Source: Strix aluco | Taxonomy: Eukaryota > Chordata > Aves > Strigiformes > Strigidae | Reading direction: 5' to 3' | DNA: 64,000 nucleotides | Assembly (NCBI RefSeq): GCF_031877795.1 | Contig: NC_133942.1 | Location: 3,472,001 to 3,536,000 of the forward strand | Shown here: positions 1 to 10,555 of the stretch, piece after piece | Numbering within the stretch: position 1 is the stretch's first letter | Layout of the letters: each line of letters opens with the position of its first letter | Notes under the pieces: model-generated | The model's database searches: none | What the model was told of the DNA's origin: nothing | Seen by the model: the letters and a program-made list of their open reading frames with translations, nothing else | Made by a program: the position numbers and the translations under genes

Positions 1-542
1 GCACTGACTTCATCTAGTCCGACAAATGGGGGTTGAGGGCCAGATATGGACCCCTGTGCCATGGATAGCCCTTCTGAATTAAATAAACCTTTCGGAATTA
101 GTAAACTAGACCTCCCCTCTCATCCTCCTGGTAAGCAACAGTCAAGTGTCAAGAAAGACTGATCCTCTTGTAACTTTCAGGTAGCTTAAAAGAGTTGACA
201 AGCAGCTGCAGACAGAGTCATGGCTGCAAAAATATCTTAAATCCCTGATTTTCACATGGATTTTCAGCCTACATCCGAAATTGTGTGTCATGAATTCTCC
301 AAAGTAGCTTCCTGTTTTGTTTGTTGCTGCTCATTGGCTTTAGAGAAAGGCTGCTCAGCTGCCTAGACTAAATACCAAAGTTTTTGGTACATATGCAGGA
401 TGCACTTTGTCACTGCTCTTTACAACCTGCTCCCTCTGGAACAGACAAGCCATGTCCTTACTGCAACACAAGGCTGTATTTATCCCACAGTTTCTTGCAC
501 TGTCTATCAGGGTTTTTTGAATACTGACTACAATGCAGTGTT

Positions 543-2245
543 TTCCACGTCTACATGTTGGTTGCCAACATTTCCTGAAGCACAGCTCGCTGTTGGATCC
601 TCTTTATTTATTCAGACGGCTTTGTGTCAAGAGTGTCTGAACCCCTCAGCCAAAAGCCAGCCTGCCCTAACACTGAGACCTCCCTTAACATGTTGTCAGG
701 CCTGAGACATTTAAAGGTTCTTCAATAATTAATATGTCTCTGTCATTTCCACTTAATATTGAGAGTTCCTCTCAGTTTGCCAGGTTTGTGCTAGGATGGT
801 GTGTCAGGAAAAGGTCATTCTACATGCAGAAAAACATTGCATGTAGGCATGGAGGATGCAAAGTCTGCTCAGATGCTCATTATGTCTGTGGGCTGCAGCA
901 GAGAGAGAAGTTTCATTCCCAAGCAAGCTGCTGCAGGTAGCTCCTTATTCACATTGCAAGGGTAGATGGTGGATGTTGAAATCCAGAACCTGGCACCACC
1001 TGCAGTAGCAGTTTCTGTATGCAGACCCTGTTACTCTGAATTTTGCAGTGTTTGGAATAACTGTGGCAAGATCTTGGTCCATCGTATGTTAGTTGCTCCT
1101 ACTATGATCAAACCCAGTACGTGTGCAGGGATCTTCAGGACTGCTGTTATTCAGTCCAGAGAAGATAACGGGCAAAGCTGGTCTCGTGTATCAGGCATAG
1201 GAGCCACTGCAGCTTGATCTAAAGAGGCAACCTTCTACAAAATGTCAGCAAACCGCTTGGGTGGAAGGGCACATCTAACTGTGGCGTTCTGCGGTGTAGA
1301 ATGAAGAATGTAGGCCTGGATATAAAGACTCCCTTTACAGCCAATGCAAAGACCTTGTCACTTCTTGGGTGTGATTCATCTCACCCTTAAGTAGATATCT
1401 GAAACCATCTGCTCTAACAGTGTCCTCACTGTATTTGCTAAACTCTGCAGAAAAATCAGAGATTCTTTAACTGAAATGTTTATTGTATGACTTAACTCTC
1501 ATACAGTCTGAATTGATACTGCTATGTGACTTAAGAAAAAAATTACTGACACAATGAAATAGAAAGCTGTGGTTTGAATATATCAGATGGAAATTTGAAC
1601 TCTACAACTGAAGTACAACTTTTAATAGGGATGGGGGAAATAGCTGTTTCCTGCTGAAAGGTCATCGTTGTGAAACTTCCTAAATAAGGAAATTGGAAAC
1701 TATAGAGAAAAGAAAGGAAGGCAACTGATGTCACTGTAGTGTTTTAGAAAATGCAGAATGACATGGGCTGGGTGGGCTGGTGAGGATTTAGCAGCAAGCC
1801 AAGCCCTGACAACCAGGATGAGGATGCCAGTTTGCCTTATTTCCCAGAGAATCTGCTCCCAAGGGACTTGCAAGGAGTGTATGAGTCAGAGGGTTCAAGA
1901 AACCAGTGTCCTACCTGATGGGCCTTACATGTTTGCTAAAGGGGCAGGCGTAGAGTCCTCAGGGCACTCTGCTGTCAGGAAGCCAAGGGAGGGCTGTTCC
2001 TGGAGAATATTCAGGTATCAGATGCCTGACATTTTCTGGTGGATCATGGACAGACAAATCCCTGCGGAGGACCACAGCTGTCTTCTGTGGATTCCCAGGA
2101 TTAGCACAGATCATATTTGGGGTTTTTTTCTGTGTGTGTGTGTCTTTGGCTACTTGTTTTCAACAGCTGAAGGTAATAATGATGCCTTGCTCTTTATGAG
2201 GACTTCATCCAATAATAATAATAGCTATAACGCAAGGATAGCTGT
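543..2245. other. Segment present only in the left arm (about 1,703 bp indel)
   Basis: In the right arm the sequence corresponding to position 542 is joined directly to that corresponding to 2,246. Only about one base of junction microhomology (a t) is visible. There is no target-site duplication, poly(A) or LTR end, so a simple deletion in the right arm is more likely than a transposon insertion in the left. The segment has several short open frames, the longest 167 codons at 1,758-2,261, but no recognisable protein family. Confidence 0.85.
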
Positions 2246-5200
2246 ATGGACTGGCACTTGACACACACCCATGAACACCAGAGATTTCAAACGGGGTTGA
2301 GATGTCTTCACTGAACTGTCTGCATGTCCTGAGTTACCTGAGTTATCTTAGTTAACAGTTAATAGATAACAAAATCCTGCAAAAGATAAGAATTTACTCT
2401 GACTTGAAATACTCCCTCCTCCTTTCTGTGTATGCATTTCAAGACATCTCTTCATTTTTTTGGTGAAAGAGACGGGATTTCGCTTGGTTCTGTCTCAGAG
2501 GTGGTGATTTGATGTGTGCATCCCTATGGTTTGTGAAACCAGCCCCAAAGACGCTGTGGACAGACATTTCTCTCTACTTTTAGACAGTGACAGAGGAACT
2601 GTAGTTTTTGAGCACCCACATCATGAGTTTGTGTGCATTTTACTGTTAAAACAACTGTCCTCAGTAGAGCTGAACTCATACCTTGACCTCCGACACATAA
2701 AAGCTTTACAATGACCCTTTGACAGAAACGTTTCCATTGCACATCCCGCTGGGAATGCTTGAGGAAGAGTGATGGCCGTTCAGTGAGGGGCAATGGGTGA
2801 GCTGGATGAGTATTGCAGAGGTGGAGGAGGGTGGAGGGGGCAGTATTTCAGGGAATTGCTCAAGGCTTTGGGATGGGGAAGAGGGTATGACACTGAGAGT
2901 GGGGTATCAGGAAAAGTGAGGTGGTGAGGGCTGTGTTTCTGGACTGAGCAACAGCCCTTGAGCCTGGGGTGCACCGGGGAGGAGGGCAGCCCCAAGCCTG
3001 GGACAGCAGTGACGTGTGGGCCAGACCTTTGCTCAGGCACCTTTGCTGTGTGTCCACTGCAGCCTCGCAGGAGCCTGGGTGCCTCCTCTGCACGTCCCAC
3101 ACTGACCAGAAAGAAGCCTCAGACAGGTGAGGCCCAAAAAGGTCCTGCTGTGGATCAGCACCCATCCCCTTTCTTTGGCAGGACACATCAGAGGCGCTGC
3201 TTGGTGAAAGCACTTATGCCCTCCTTTATTTTCCTGTAACCATGTTCTGATTTTCTGCTCTGATGAGACCCCCAGGAGGGCCACTGAGACCTCCTGCAAC
3301 AGCTCCATCTCTAATAGCTTCAGCAGGCCTCATTAAAACTCCAGGGAACTTTACTCTTGTATAATTTTTACCCAAGGGCTTGATAGACCGAGCAAACGGT
3401 AACGAGCTTTTACTTGCTGCTAATTCTCTGTGCAGTCATCAGGTGGCTAATAGGAGAAATAGTCTTTGAGAAAGAGTTTTGCTAGACTTCAAGTTTTTAA
3501 TGAGCATATGATGCAACAGGGCATTTCTTGTTTCTTATTCAAGCCTGCTGGTGTAAATTAATATATTCCAGATGAACTTAATCAACATCATTTTCCAATA
3601 GGGGCTGATGCTATCCAAGAAAACCAAACAATGTCATCTTTGTGGTCAAGATCTTGCGGACTGTGTGTCTTTGACTGTTTCTCTCAGGAGTCGTGAAGGG
3701 CAAAGCTGTCCGTGATAAAATCGGCCCTCTCACCATCTTGTGAAAGAACACCACATTGCAAACCCAGTGAGAGCTCCAATGCCCTCTGGTGCTGTTCTTG
3801 TAAAGTTACCAGCACACACAGTTAGGGTGAGAAATACATTTCTGTACCAAAAATCATGACATATGTAAAATTATTCAAAAAACAAATAACATTTTGTAAC
3901 GTTTTGAAGATGGGTTTTCAAACTTGACTAGAAGATACAGCAACAGAACCAACCCTGGCCGCATCGCTAGAGACAGGTGTATGATCAGAAGACACACAAG
4001 CCAATATCTAGATGTGAGCATCATAAGATGAGAGAAGACCAAAGGCGGGGATTAGTGATGGTACCTGTACAAGAATTAAACAGACAAATATTGGGCAGCA
4101 CAAATATCAACCTGATGGAAAAAATAATTGACGGGTAGACCGGCAGGCAGATAAACATTTGTATAAATGGAGAAAAAGGCAGAAGGAAATTTAGTGGAGA
4201 GTGAGATAGCTAAAGTGTTAAGAACACGAATAAGTGTCATGCACACATAGAGAATGTTTTTCTTTCTAGAAATGAAAAATGTAGAAGGATGGGGAATATT
4301 TGCCAGCTTTCAGTCAATTTTAGAAAAACATTTTGGACATCTAAATTAATGGATTTAAAATTCAGGAAAAACGTTGATGTTTACCAGGTTTGTGTATTTT
4401 TAATTTCCAAACGACAGCTTTTCCTTTAGAAATGGGTCAATATATCTTTTTACAATAAAATGTTCATTTTAAGACATCAAGTGGATATGAACAAGCTAAA
4501 ACATTTTCCTTCAGGATGAGTGATGGCAACTAACCATAGCCCAAAATTAAAATGGGGAATGATCTGACTTGTCAAGAAACACAAGGACGAGCAGGTGGGT
4601 AGAGTAGATAACCACCGATGGTCATTGTCATGCCGCTTTCTCTAGGCCATCGGAGGGAAGTTCTGTGAGCTTGCAGTATAGCTGGTTGAAAAGGGAGATT
4701 TTCATGCTATTCCCATGAGGGCTGAAGTATTTTTTCCTTCCTATGTTCTTCCTCTGACCTGAGAATGAATATAAGACTTAAAGGACTTGCCTGACGTGGG
4801 AGGAGAATTCAGTGGGATGAGTTTCGTTTCTTTGTTTTCTTTTGCTTTGAGGGGAAGGCTGTATTCACAAGCACCAGCAACCAGTAGTTTTCCCATTTTC
4901 TGAAATTCCCAGCATGTTACTTCAGAGGTGTTTGTGCCTCAGAAAGAAGGCCTCCATGGTCTCCTAAGGAGTAATCTGCACTAAGCTTGTCTCTGGGAAA
5001 CTAACTGCAAGCTCAGATCACAGGTCTAATATGTGAAGGTACAGAAATGATCCTTGAATGTTCCCTAGAAGAAGACGTCTCTGACCTAACTTTTAGCTGC
5101 TGACAAGCTAGAAGCTTGGCCTCAGCTCAACATTCGGGATCCATCTGTAGTTGGTGGAGAAGGATAAGCATACCTGCAATTTACCTCCTCGCATCCCCAG

Positions 5201-6290
5201 AGAGGTATCAAGCACAACAGGATGAATCTTTCTCAAAGAGAATTTTAAAAAAAAATTCTCAGACCTTCATGTAACATATACAGGGAGAAGCAAAATGAGA
5301 TTTTTGTGGTGAAATCAGTCACCAGAACACCACTTCTGATCAACAGAAACAGGAACTTCTGGAAGACCACTGAGCTGATAGCTCTTTGTCTGCTGCACCA
5401 GGATGAAATCAGGCATGATCTCTCTCGCTGCCTCCCTCCCTATGGGGATTTATATTGGGTGCCTTGATGATTAAATTTGATGCAGAAGTTAATAGTTCCT
5501 ACAAAGATAAATGCCTCTGCCGCAGGGTGTGATCCCCAGCTCTCAGGAGTACAGAGTCACTCCCTTTTACTGGTGGTGGTGGTGGCAGCAACCTAATGGG
5601 TGCTTGTGCTGACACTGCAGAGCTCTCAGCCCAAGTCTCCTCTTGGCCCTGTGTGATGTTCCTGCGTGTAAACTTCAGACGTAAAACTTCTTTTGTCTGG
5701 CTGTTGCTTTTCCATTCGGAGTACCCAGAACAGAATGAATGGTGGAATGCAGCTTTTCACAGCAATGATTTTGTACATACTGTGGTGCTGAGGGTACGTG
5801 TTTCATTCCCAAGGTTATAGGAGGGGGCTGAGTGCAGGTGTTAGAAACCAAAGGAGAGATTAAATACTTCTGGAAGACTTTTTTGGTGAAAGGAGCCAAA
5901 CCTTGCCTTCACCCAAAGGCCAGGCCTAATATCTAGATGCCTTTTGTAGACAGCACCTCTGGAAAGTCATTCCTCCACCTTTGGTCACTGATCTGTTCCA
6001 GTATGCAGACCACTGCCTGGGTCCCCCCTGCCTTGAGGCTCAGCTAACTGGACAGGACGTGGAAAACTGCTAGACAAGACATGAGACACTGCTGGACATG
6101 GTGGGTACCAAAAGCTAGAGAGCTCTGTGAGGGGTGGCTGGGGTTCACAGGTGGTTGAGGAGGAGTGATGTGGGAAATGGCCAAACTTCACAGGGAAAAA
6201 AAGGGAGTTTGAGGACCTTTCAGGGCATGGCGTAGGATGACAGTACATAGAGGACTGCACCGAGTGATACCATGTAAGTCTGAGATGACC
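2246..6290. other. Left arm, no gene recognised
   Basis: I see no gene here. A purine-rich stretch lies around 2,815-2,990, an A/T-rich stretch around 3,830-4,500 and a short ggt triplet run near 5,570-5,587. Short open frames are mirrored in the other arm only because the DNA is duplicated. The counterpart is 42,173-46,217. Confidence 0.6.
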
Positions 6291-6800
6291 TGTGTAACAG
6301 TCATACCTAGAAATACCAAACTTGGGTATGGGTATAGCAAAACTGGGGCAAAGAGGGAAAAGTTACTAGCAGAAGGTGGGGTTGCTTCTGGGTGGAGATA
6401 GGGGCAGAGAAAGAGAGGTGGAGCTGGGTGGAGCAGGCCTGGCAAACAGGAGAGGATGGGGACAAAAAGGGGCAGGTCAGGTGCAAAAAAGCTGCTGGTC
6501 AGCAAGCTCCTCTGGCCAAGACTTGTGCCTGATCACCAAATGTGACTCACCTTATTAAACTCTGTTCCTAACTCTTTTCCGTACTGGTGTCCTGTGTATG
6601 GCACTGTGGGTGTGTGATCTGCTGATGGACTCGCCCATGGGTAGGAGGAGACCAGGATCTGGAAAGAGCCCCCGTTAGAGATGGAGACTGGTCCAGGGTC
6701 TGGGCATGGATCGTGAATGCTGAAGGTCTGTGTTGATCTGTGTGGAAGCCTGTATGAGTGCTGGCTATGTGTGCGTGCACTGGGAGTACGGGCTTTGTCT
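6291..6800 (+). mobile_element. Possible endogenous retrovirus LTR fragment
   Basis: The stretch resembles an avian LTR with an R-U5-like part. A 'ttattaaactctgttcc' polyadenylation-like region near 6,550 is followed by a GT-rich 'tgtgtatggcactgtgggtgtgtg' type region. The assignment is from memory of avian LTRs and both ends are uncertain. The copy is old and lacks internal genes. Confidence 0.35.
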
Positions 6801-6993
6801 CACCTGGGGAAGGGGGAAAAGCAGCAGCCGTGCCTTCAGCAAACCAGGCAGACAGTGCTCCTAGATCTTAAAGTTCATTGTATTCATCTTTGCTTAACAT
6901 CATCTTCACGTGGAGTAATTTTGCTTTTGGAGGTGTTCATCCCCAGTGATGAAACAGATGAAACTAAGAGAGAGTTGAGCAGCTCTGCTGGAA

Positions 6994-7554
6994 ACATCTG
7001 GTGTTAGATGTGGTGACGTAGGCAAGTGGTTTCATCAGGCTAGTGTCACTGCAAGGAAGATTGATCAGATGGATGAAATCACAAAAGAAATCATTATATA
7101 TCCATCAGGACAACGGATGTCATTGTTACCATTATACTTAAAAGTCATCCAGACATCCCAGTGCTCCTTACCAGGGCAGCCACATCTTACCTTTGGTAAG
7201 TGCTGCATAGTGGAGACTTTTACTGAGGGTTACATAATGATTCTTATGCATTGATGCAGCACTTTGCAGCTGTCAGAACACAAAACCAGACAAATTGCAC
7301 AATGCGGCTGGTAACAGAAATGGTTACATTTGCAGTGATCCAAGCAGCTATGGTCTTGGGCAGGATGGTGGAGGACTGCAGCAGGTCTCCAAGGACTAAT
7401 TCCAGAATTCCAGTGAATGAGAATGAACAGAACAGTTGTTCACCAGAGCAATGGTGAGGATGTTTCTAGTCATGGTCATCATATACAGAGTTGAAAAGAT
7501 TAGGAGAAGAGGGATGAACAGTTCAGAAACATTCCCATATTCCCATATATGAAG
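6994..7554 (-). pseudogene. Olfactory receptor pseudogene (OR11A/OR6-like), left-arm copy
   Basis: On the minus strand pieces of an OR can be read in shifting frames. TM1 resembles 'LYMMTMTRNILTIAL' (normally VIYMVTMTGNILIIAL). A TM2-TM3 piece follows, with 'SSTILPKTIAAW' and 'TISVTSRIVQFVWF'. A 'SLHYAALTKGK' remnant stands for the IC2 region, then 'CSDTSLMKPLAY' for the extracellular loop 2/TM5 part. The conserved MSYDRY box, TM6 and TM7 are not seen. At least three frame changes and several stops occur, so this is a long-dead gene. The same pieces appear at 40,900-41,460, so decay preceded the arm duplication or was homogenised. The N-terminus is not identified. Confidence 0.75.
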
Positions 7555-9050
7555 GGAGCATGTGAGTGCTCGGGGAGGGGGCAGAAACGCTGCCTGATTG
7601 TTCAGTGAGAAAGGATTGTGCTGACAGAAAGCACGTCTATCTTGTTTGTAATGCCCTTTTTGGGAGCTGGGGTCACCATCTTCAGAAGTCTTGAGGAAAG
7701 TATTTATCACAGTCAGGGGTAAGTAAGACGGGCAGGAGAGTGGAACTCGGGTCAAGGCGCGTGATGCAGTTGTCTGAACACACGCACTTGATGCCATTGG
7801 AGATGCTCTTTTATACCCAAGCCTTTAGAACAAAGTCTGCAGGTTTGCTCAAGGACCAACAAGACCTGCACGTGGTTTTGGAGTGGCAACTTGAAGGCCC
7901 TGCAGGATACCTTTGAGCATCTGAAGTGGCAGCAAGCTCCTACACTGAGGTATTTGCACCTTGGTGGAATTCAGATGCTTAGCTGACATGGGGACATCTA
8001 AGCCTGGATCTCTTCAGGGTCTGTTGCCAACATCCAGGAGTCTGTTCACATCTTATATTGATACCTTGCATGTTCCACAGGATTGGCACATATGAAGCAG
8101 AACCAGAGGGATTCCCGTGTCTTTCTAGAGCATCAGGTGGAGGACACACAAGTCTCTTATACGATGCCTATAGATGTCTTTTCTTAGGCAACCAAATGAC
8201 ATTCGTGCTCCTATAGTGAGTATTGTTTCCAATGCCTCACGGTCAGTAGCTTAATGCTATTGCATGGATCTGAATTGTCAAGCTGGAAAGGATGAAATCT
8301 TCCTAAAACTCTGTGGATTGCAAATGAGTGGCTAACGGGGTCAAGGGATCATCTCCAGAACTCATAGCTGTAGCCAAGAGTTTGCACTCCATGCTCTGCA
8401 CCTAGGCCATTATGCAGACAATTCCAAGTAGCCCTTTATTCTGTCCTGAGTAACATGGACAGGAAGTATGACAAAGGGCCTGCAACAGACCTGTTCTGTT
8501 CTGGATCCACCAGCAAAGTCTGGGTACGCTACCTGAGGACGCTTAACATGTCTGGAGTAGTCTGTGCGAATGCAAATCAATTGTTTCATCATTCACCAGA
8601 ATGTGAATCTGGAAAAGCAGCTAGACACATAAATACATTTAAGTATATAAATCCAGGCAAGATAAGCCACACTGCTAAAGCTAGTAGAGTTGAAGCTCAC
8701 ATCCATTTTTAAGTTTACATTTAAATCTAGGTTCATTATACTTAATGGAGAGAAACAGACCCCTCCAGAGGGTTGCCTCCAGCCAGTTGTCGACAATATC
8801 ATTCTCAGGCTATGCCCACCCAAAATGTAACACATGCTAGCTCTCTTCAGCTATACAGATGGTCTGAATGACAGGAGAGTCATTCAGCTGCCTAAACATA
8901 GCCGTCAAGTAATCACTTAATACGACTGCATGGGGCTGCCAGCTGTGTCTCAAGTCCTGCAGGAGACACTCATGCTTCTGTATTGGAAGCCAGAGACCAG
9001 ATGCGGTACTGTAAGACATCTAAAAATGATGGAAGAAGCATCAAGTCCTT
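7555..9050. other. Left arm between OR pseudogene and LTR, nothing recognised
   Basis: I see no gene, RNA or identifiable repeat. Short open frames on both strands (up to about 85 codons) have no family resemblance. The counterpart is 39,404-40,899. Confidence 0.55.
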
Positions 9051-9419
9051 TGTGGAGGTTTGAACTCAGCGGCAGCCAGACGGCACGTGGCCGGCTGTTC
9101 ACCTCCCCCCCCCCCTCTGGTAAGATAGAGGAGGAACAAAAGAAGAGAATTCGTGGGTTGAGTAAAAAGAAAGAATTTACTAAATATGACAAGAGAACAA
9201 CAGTAACAGTAGTGAGTTCAAAAAGAAAACGGGTACAATGCAGCAGTGGTTTACCGAGCGCAGCAACCGCCCCCCCCAGCATCAATACTGCCCGACGAGC
9301 AGACGGCAAGCGAGAGAGAGCGAGAGACTCCGAGAGCGATCCTGCCCGCCTGGGCATGACATAACATGGTATGAAATACTCCAGTGAAAATTAACTCCTT
9401 CCTGGTCGAAACCAGGACA
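9051..9419 (-). mobile_element. Solo LTR, avian ERVL-like family, left-arm copy
   Basis: Read on the minus strand it begins 'tgtcctggtttcgaccagga', contains a 'cataccatgttatgtcatg' block, and ends in '...caaacctccaca'. This is the same layout as the LTR at 59,050-59,423. The five bases on each side (tcctt and tccct) match at four of five positions, consistent with a decayed 5-bp target duplication. There is no internal retroviral sequence, so it is a solo LTR. It sits just downstream of the OR12D-like gene and is shared by both arms, so it predates the duplication. Confidence 0.75.
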
Positions 9420-9584
9420 TCCCTGAATGTCTCCCCCGATTTAGATCTACGCTGTTAACTTCTGTGTTGAACTATGTGACATAATCAGTAGTTTTTCAGT
9501 CTTGCAATACAGTGTCCTTTTGAGCTCTCTGCTTATAAACATGAGAGGTGGAGTAAGCCCATTCCGAGTCTTCTCCTTGTTTAG

Positions 9585-10526
9585 TCACTTTCCTCCAGGA
9601 AGAAGTTTTCTCCCTAAGATTTTTTTCAGGGCAGATCTCACCTCCTGGTTCCTAAGAGTGTAGACCAAGGGGTTCAGAGCTGGAGTGACAGCACTGTACA
9701 TGAGAGACACTTGCACATCCCTCTTAGGGGAGCTTCCTGCGGAGGGTGGTGTATAATTGAAGAGCACGGGTATGTACAACAGTGCCACAATGGTGAGGTG
9801 GGAGGCGCAGGTGGAGAAGAGCTTCCATCTTCCTTCCTGGGATCGGACTTTCTGGAAGACGAAGGAGGTGATGTAGAGGTAGGAGAGGACTATGAGAGTG
9901 AAGGGAACTAGTGCAATAGATGTGGTGACAATATTGAGGAGGGTCATGTTGAGGCTGGTACTACAGCAAGCCAAATTCAACAGTGGCTTGATGTCACAGA
10001 AGAAGTGATGAATGTGGTTGTGGCCGCAGAAACGCAGTTGAGAGGTCACGACTGAGTGCATCGTGGCATGTACAAAACCAGCAGACCAGCTGGCCACAGC
10101 CAGCAGCAGACAAGTGTGTGGGCTCATGATAAGGGTGTAGCGCAAAGGGTTGCAAATGGCCACATATCGGTCATAGGCCATGGTGGCCAGGAGCACAGCC
10201 TCAGTACTGCCCAGGAAGTGGAAGAAGTGGAGCTGGGCCAAGCACCCACCAAAAGAGATGGGCTGATGCCCAAAGAGAAAGCCAGTCAGCATCTTGGGAA
10301 CAGTGACTGTGGAGTAGAAAATGTCCAGGCAGGACAGGTTCCCCAGGAAGAAGTACATCGGTGTGCGGAGCCGGGGCTCACATATCACCATGGTCACAAT
10401 GGCACCATTTCCCAGAAGACTGGTCAAGTAGAGCAAGAGAAAGGAGACGAAGAAAAAGTGCTGCAGTCCCTGGATATCGGTGAGGCCCAAAAGGATGAAC
10501 TCATTCACCTCTGTCTGGTTCACCAT
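9585..10526 (-). CDS. OR12D-like olfactory receptor, intact, left-arm copy
   Basis: The 313-residue, single-exon product is a seven-helix odorant GPCR of the ciliary membrane of olfactory neurons. Visible motifs are an N-terminal glycosylation site NQT (3-5), GN in TM1 (39-40), PMYFFLGN (56-63), Cys95 and Cys177 for the conserved disulfide, MAYDRYVAIC (116-125), FSTCASH (237-243) and PALNPLVY (282-289). The TDIQ, LHFFHFLGS and HHFFCDIKPLL stretches are typical of OR12D receptors. Start: an open frame extends nine codons upstream, but those codons lie in a pyrimidine-rich tract ending in AG, so the Met beginning MVNQTEV is chosen. Length and motifs are complete with no breaks. It differs from the other copy only at H137, V160 and A205 (R, M and V there). 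The odorant is unknown. Confidence 0.93.
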   Translation of the reverse strand: MVNQTEVNEFILLGLTDIQGLQHFFFVSFLLLYLTSLLGNGAIVTMVICEPRLRTPMYFFLGNLSCLDIFYSTVTVPKMLTGFLFGHQPISFGGCLAQLHFFHFLGSTEAVLLATMAYDRYVAICNPLRYTLIMSPHTCLLLAVASWSAGFVHATMHSVVTSQLRFCGHNHIHHFFCDIKPLLNLACCSTSLNMTLLNIVTTSIALVPFTLIVLSYLYITSFVFQKVRSQEGRWKLFSTCASHLTIVALLYIPVLFNYTPPSAGSSPKRDVQVSLMYSAVTPALNPLVYTLRNQEVRSALKKILGRKLLPGGK

Positions 10527-10528
10527 TG

Positions 10529-10555
10529 CTAGAACCATAAGAAGCAAAGGCAAAA
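10529..10555 (-). promoter_or_regulatory. 3' splice acceptor before the OR12D-like coding exon
   Basis: On the minus strand a pyrimidine-rich tract ends in 'ttctag', followed by 'ca' and the ATG. Vertebrate OR genes usually have untranslated 5' exons spliced to a single coding exon close to its start codon, so this is a likely acceptor. It also argues against the longer open frame that reads through the tract. Confidence 0.6.

Noticed and set aside
1758-2261. 167-codon frame in the left-only segment
   Set aside because: No similarity to a known family that I can see, and it is lost in the other arm; no support as a gene.
10056-10532. 158-codon frame antisense to the OR12D-like gene (also 37,922-38,398)
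   Set aside because: Shadow of the OR coding sequence on the other strand; the product is low in hydrophobic segments and has no family.
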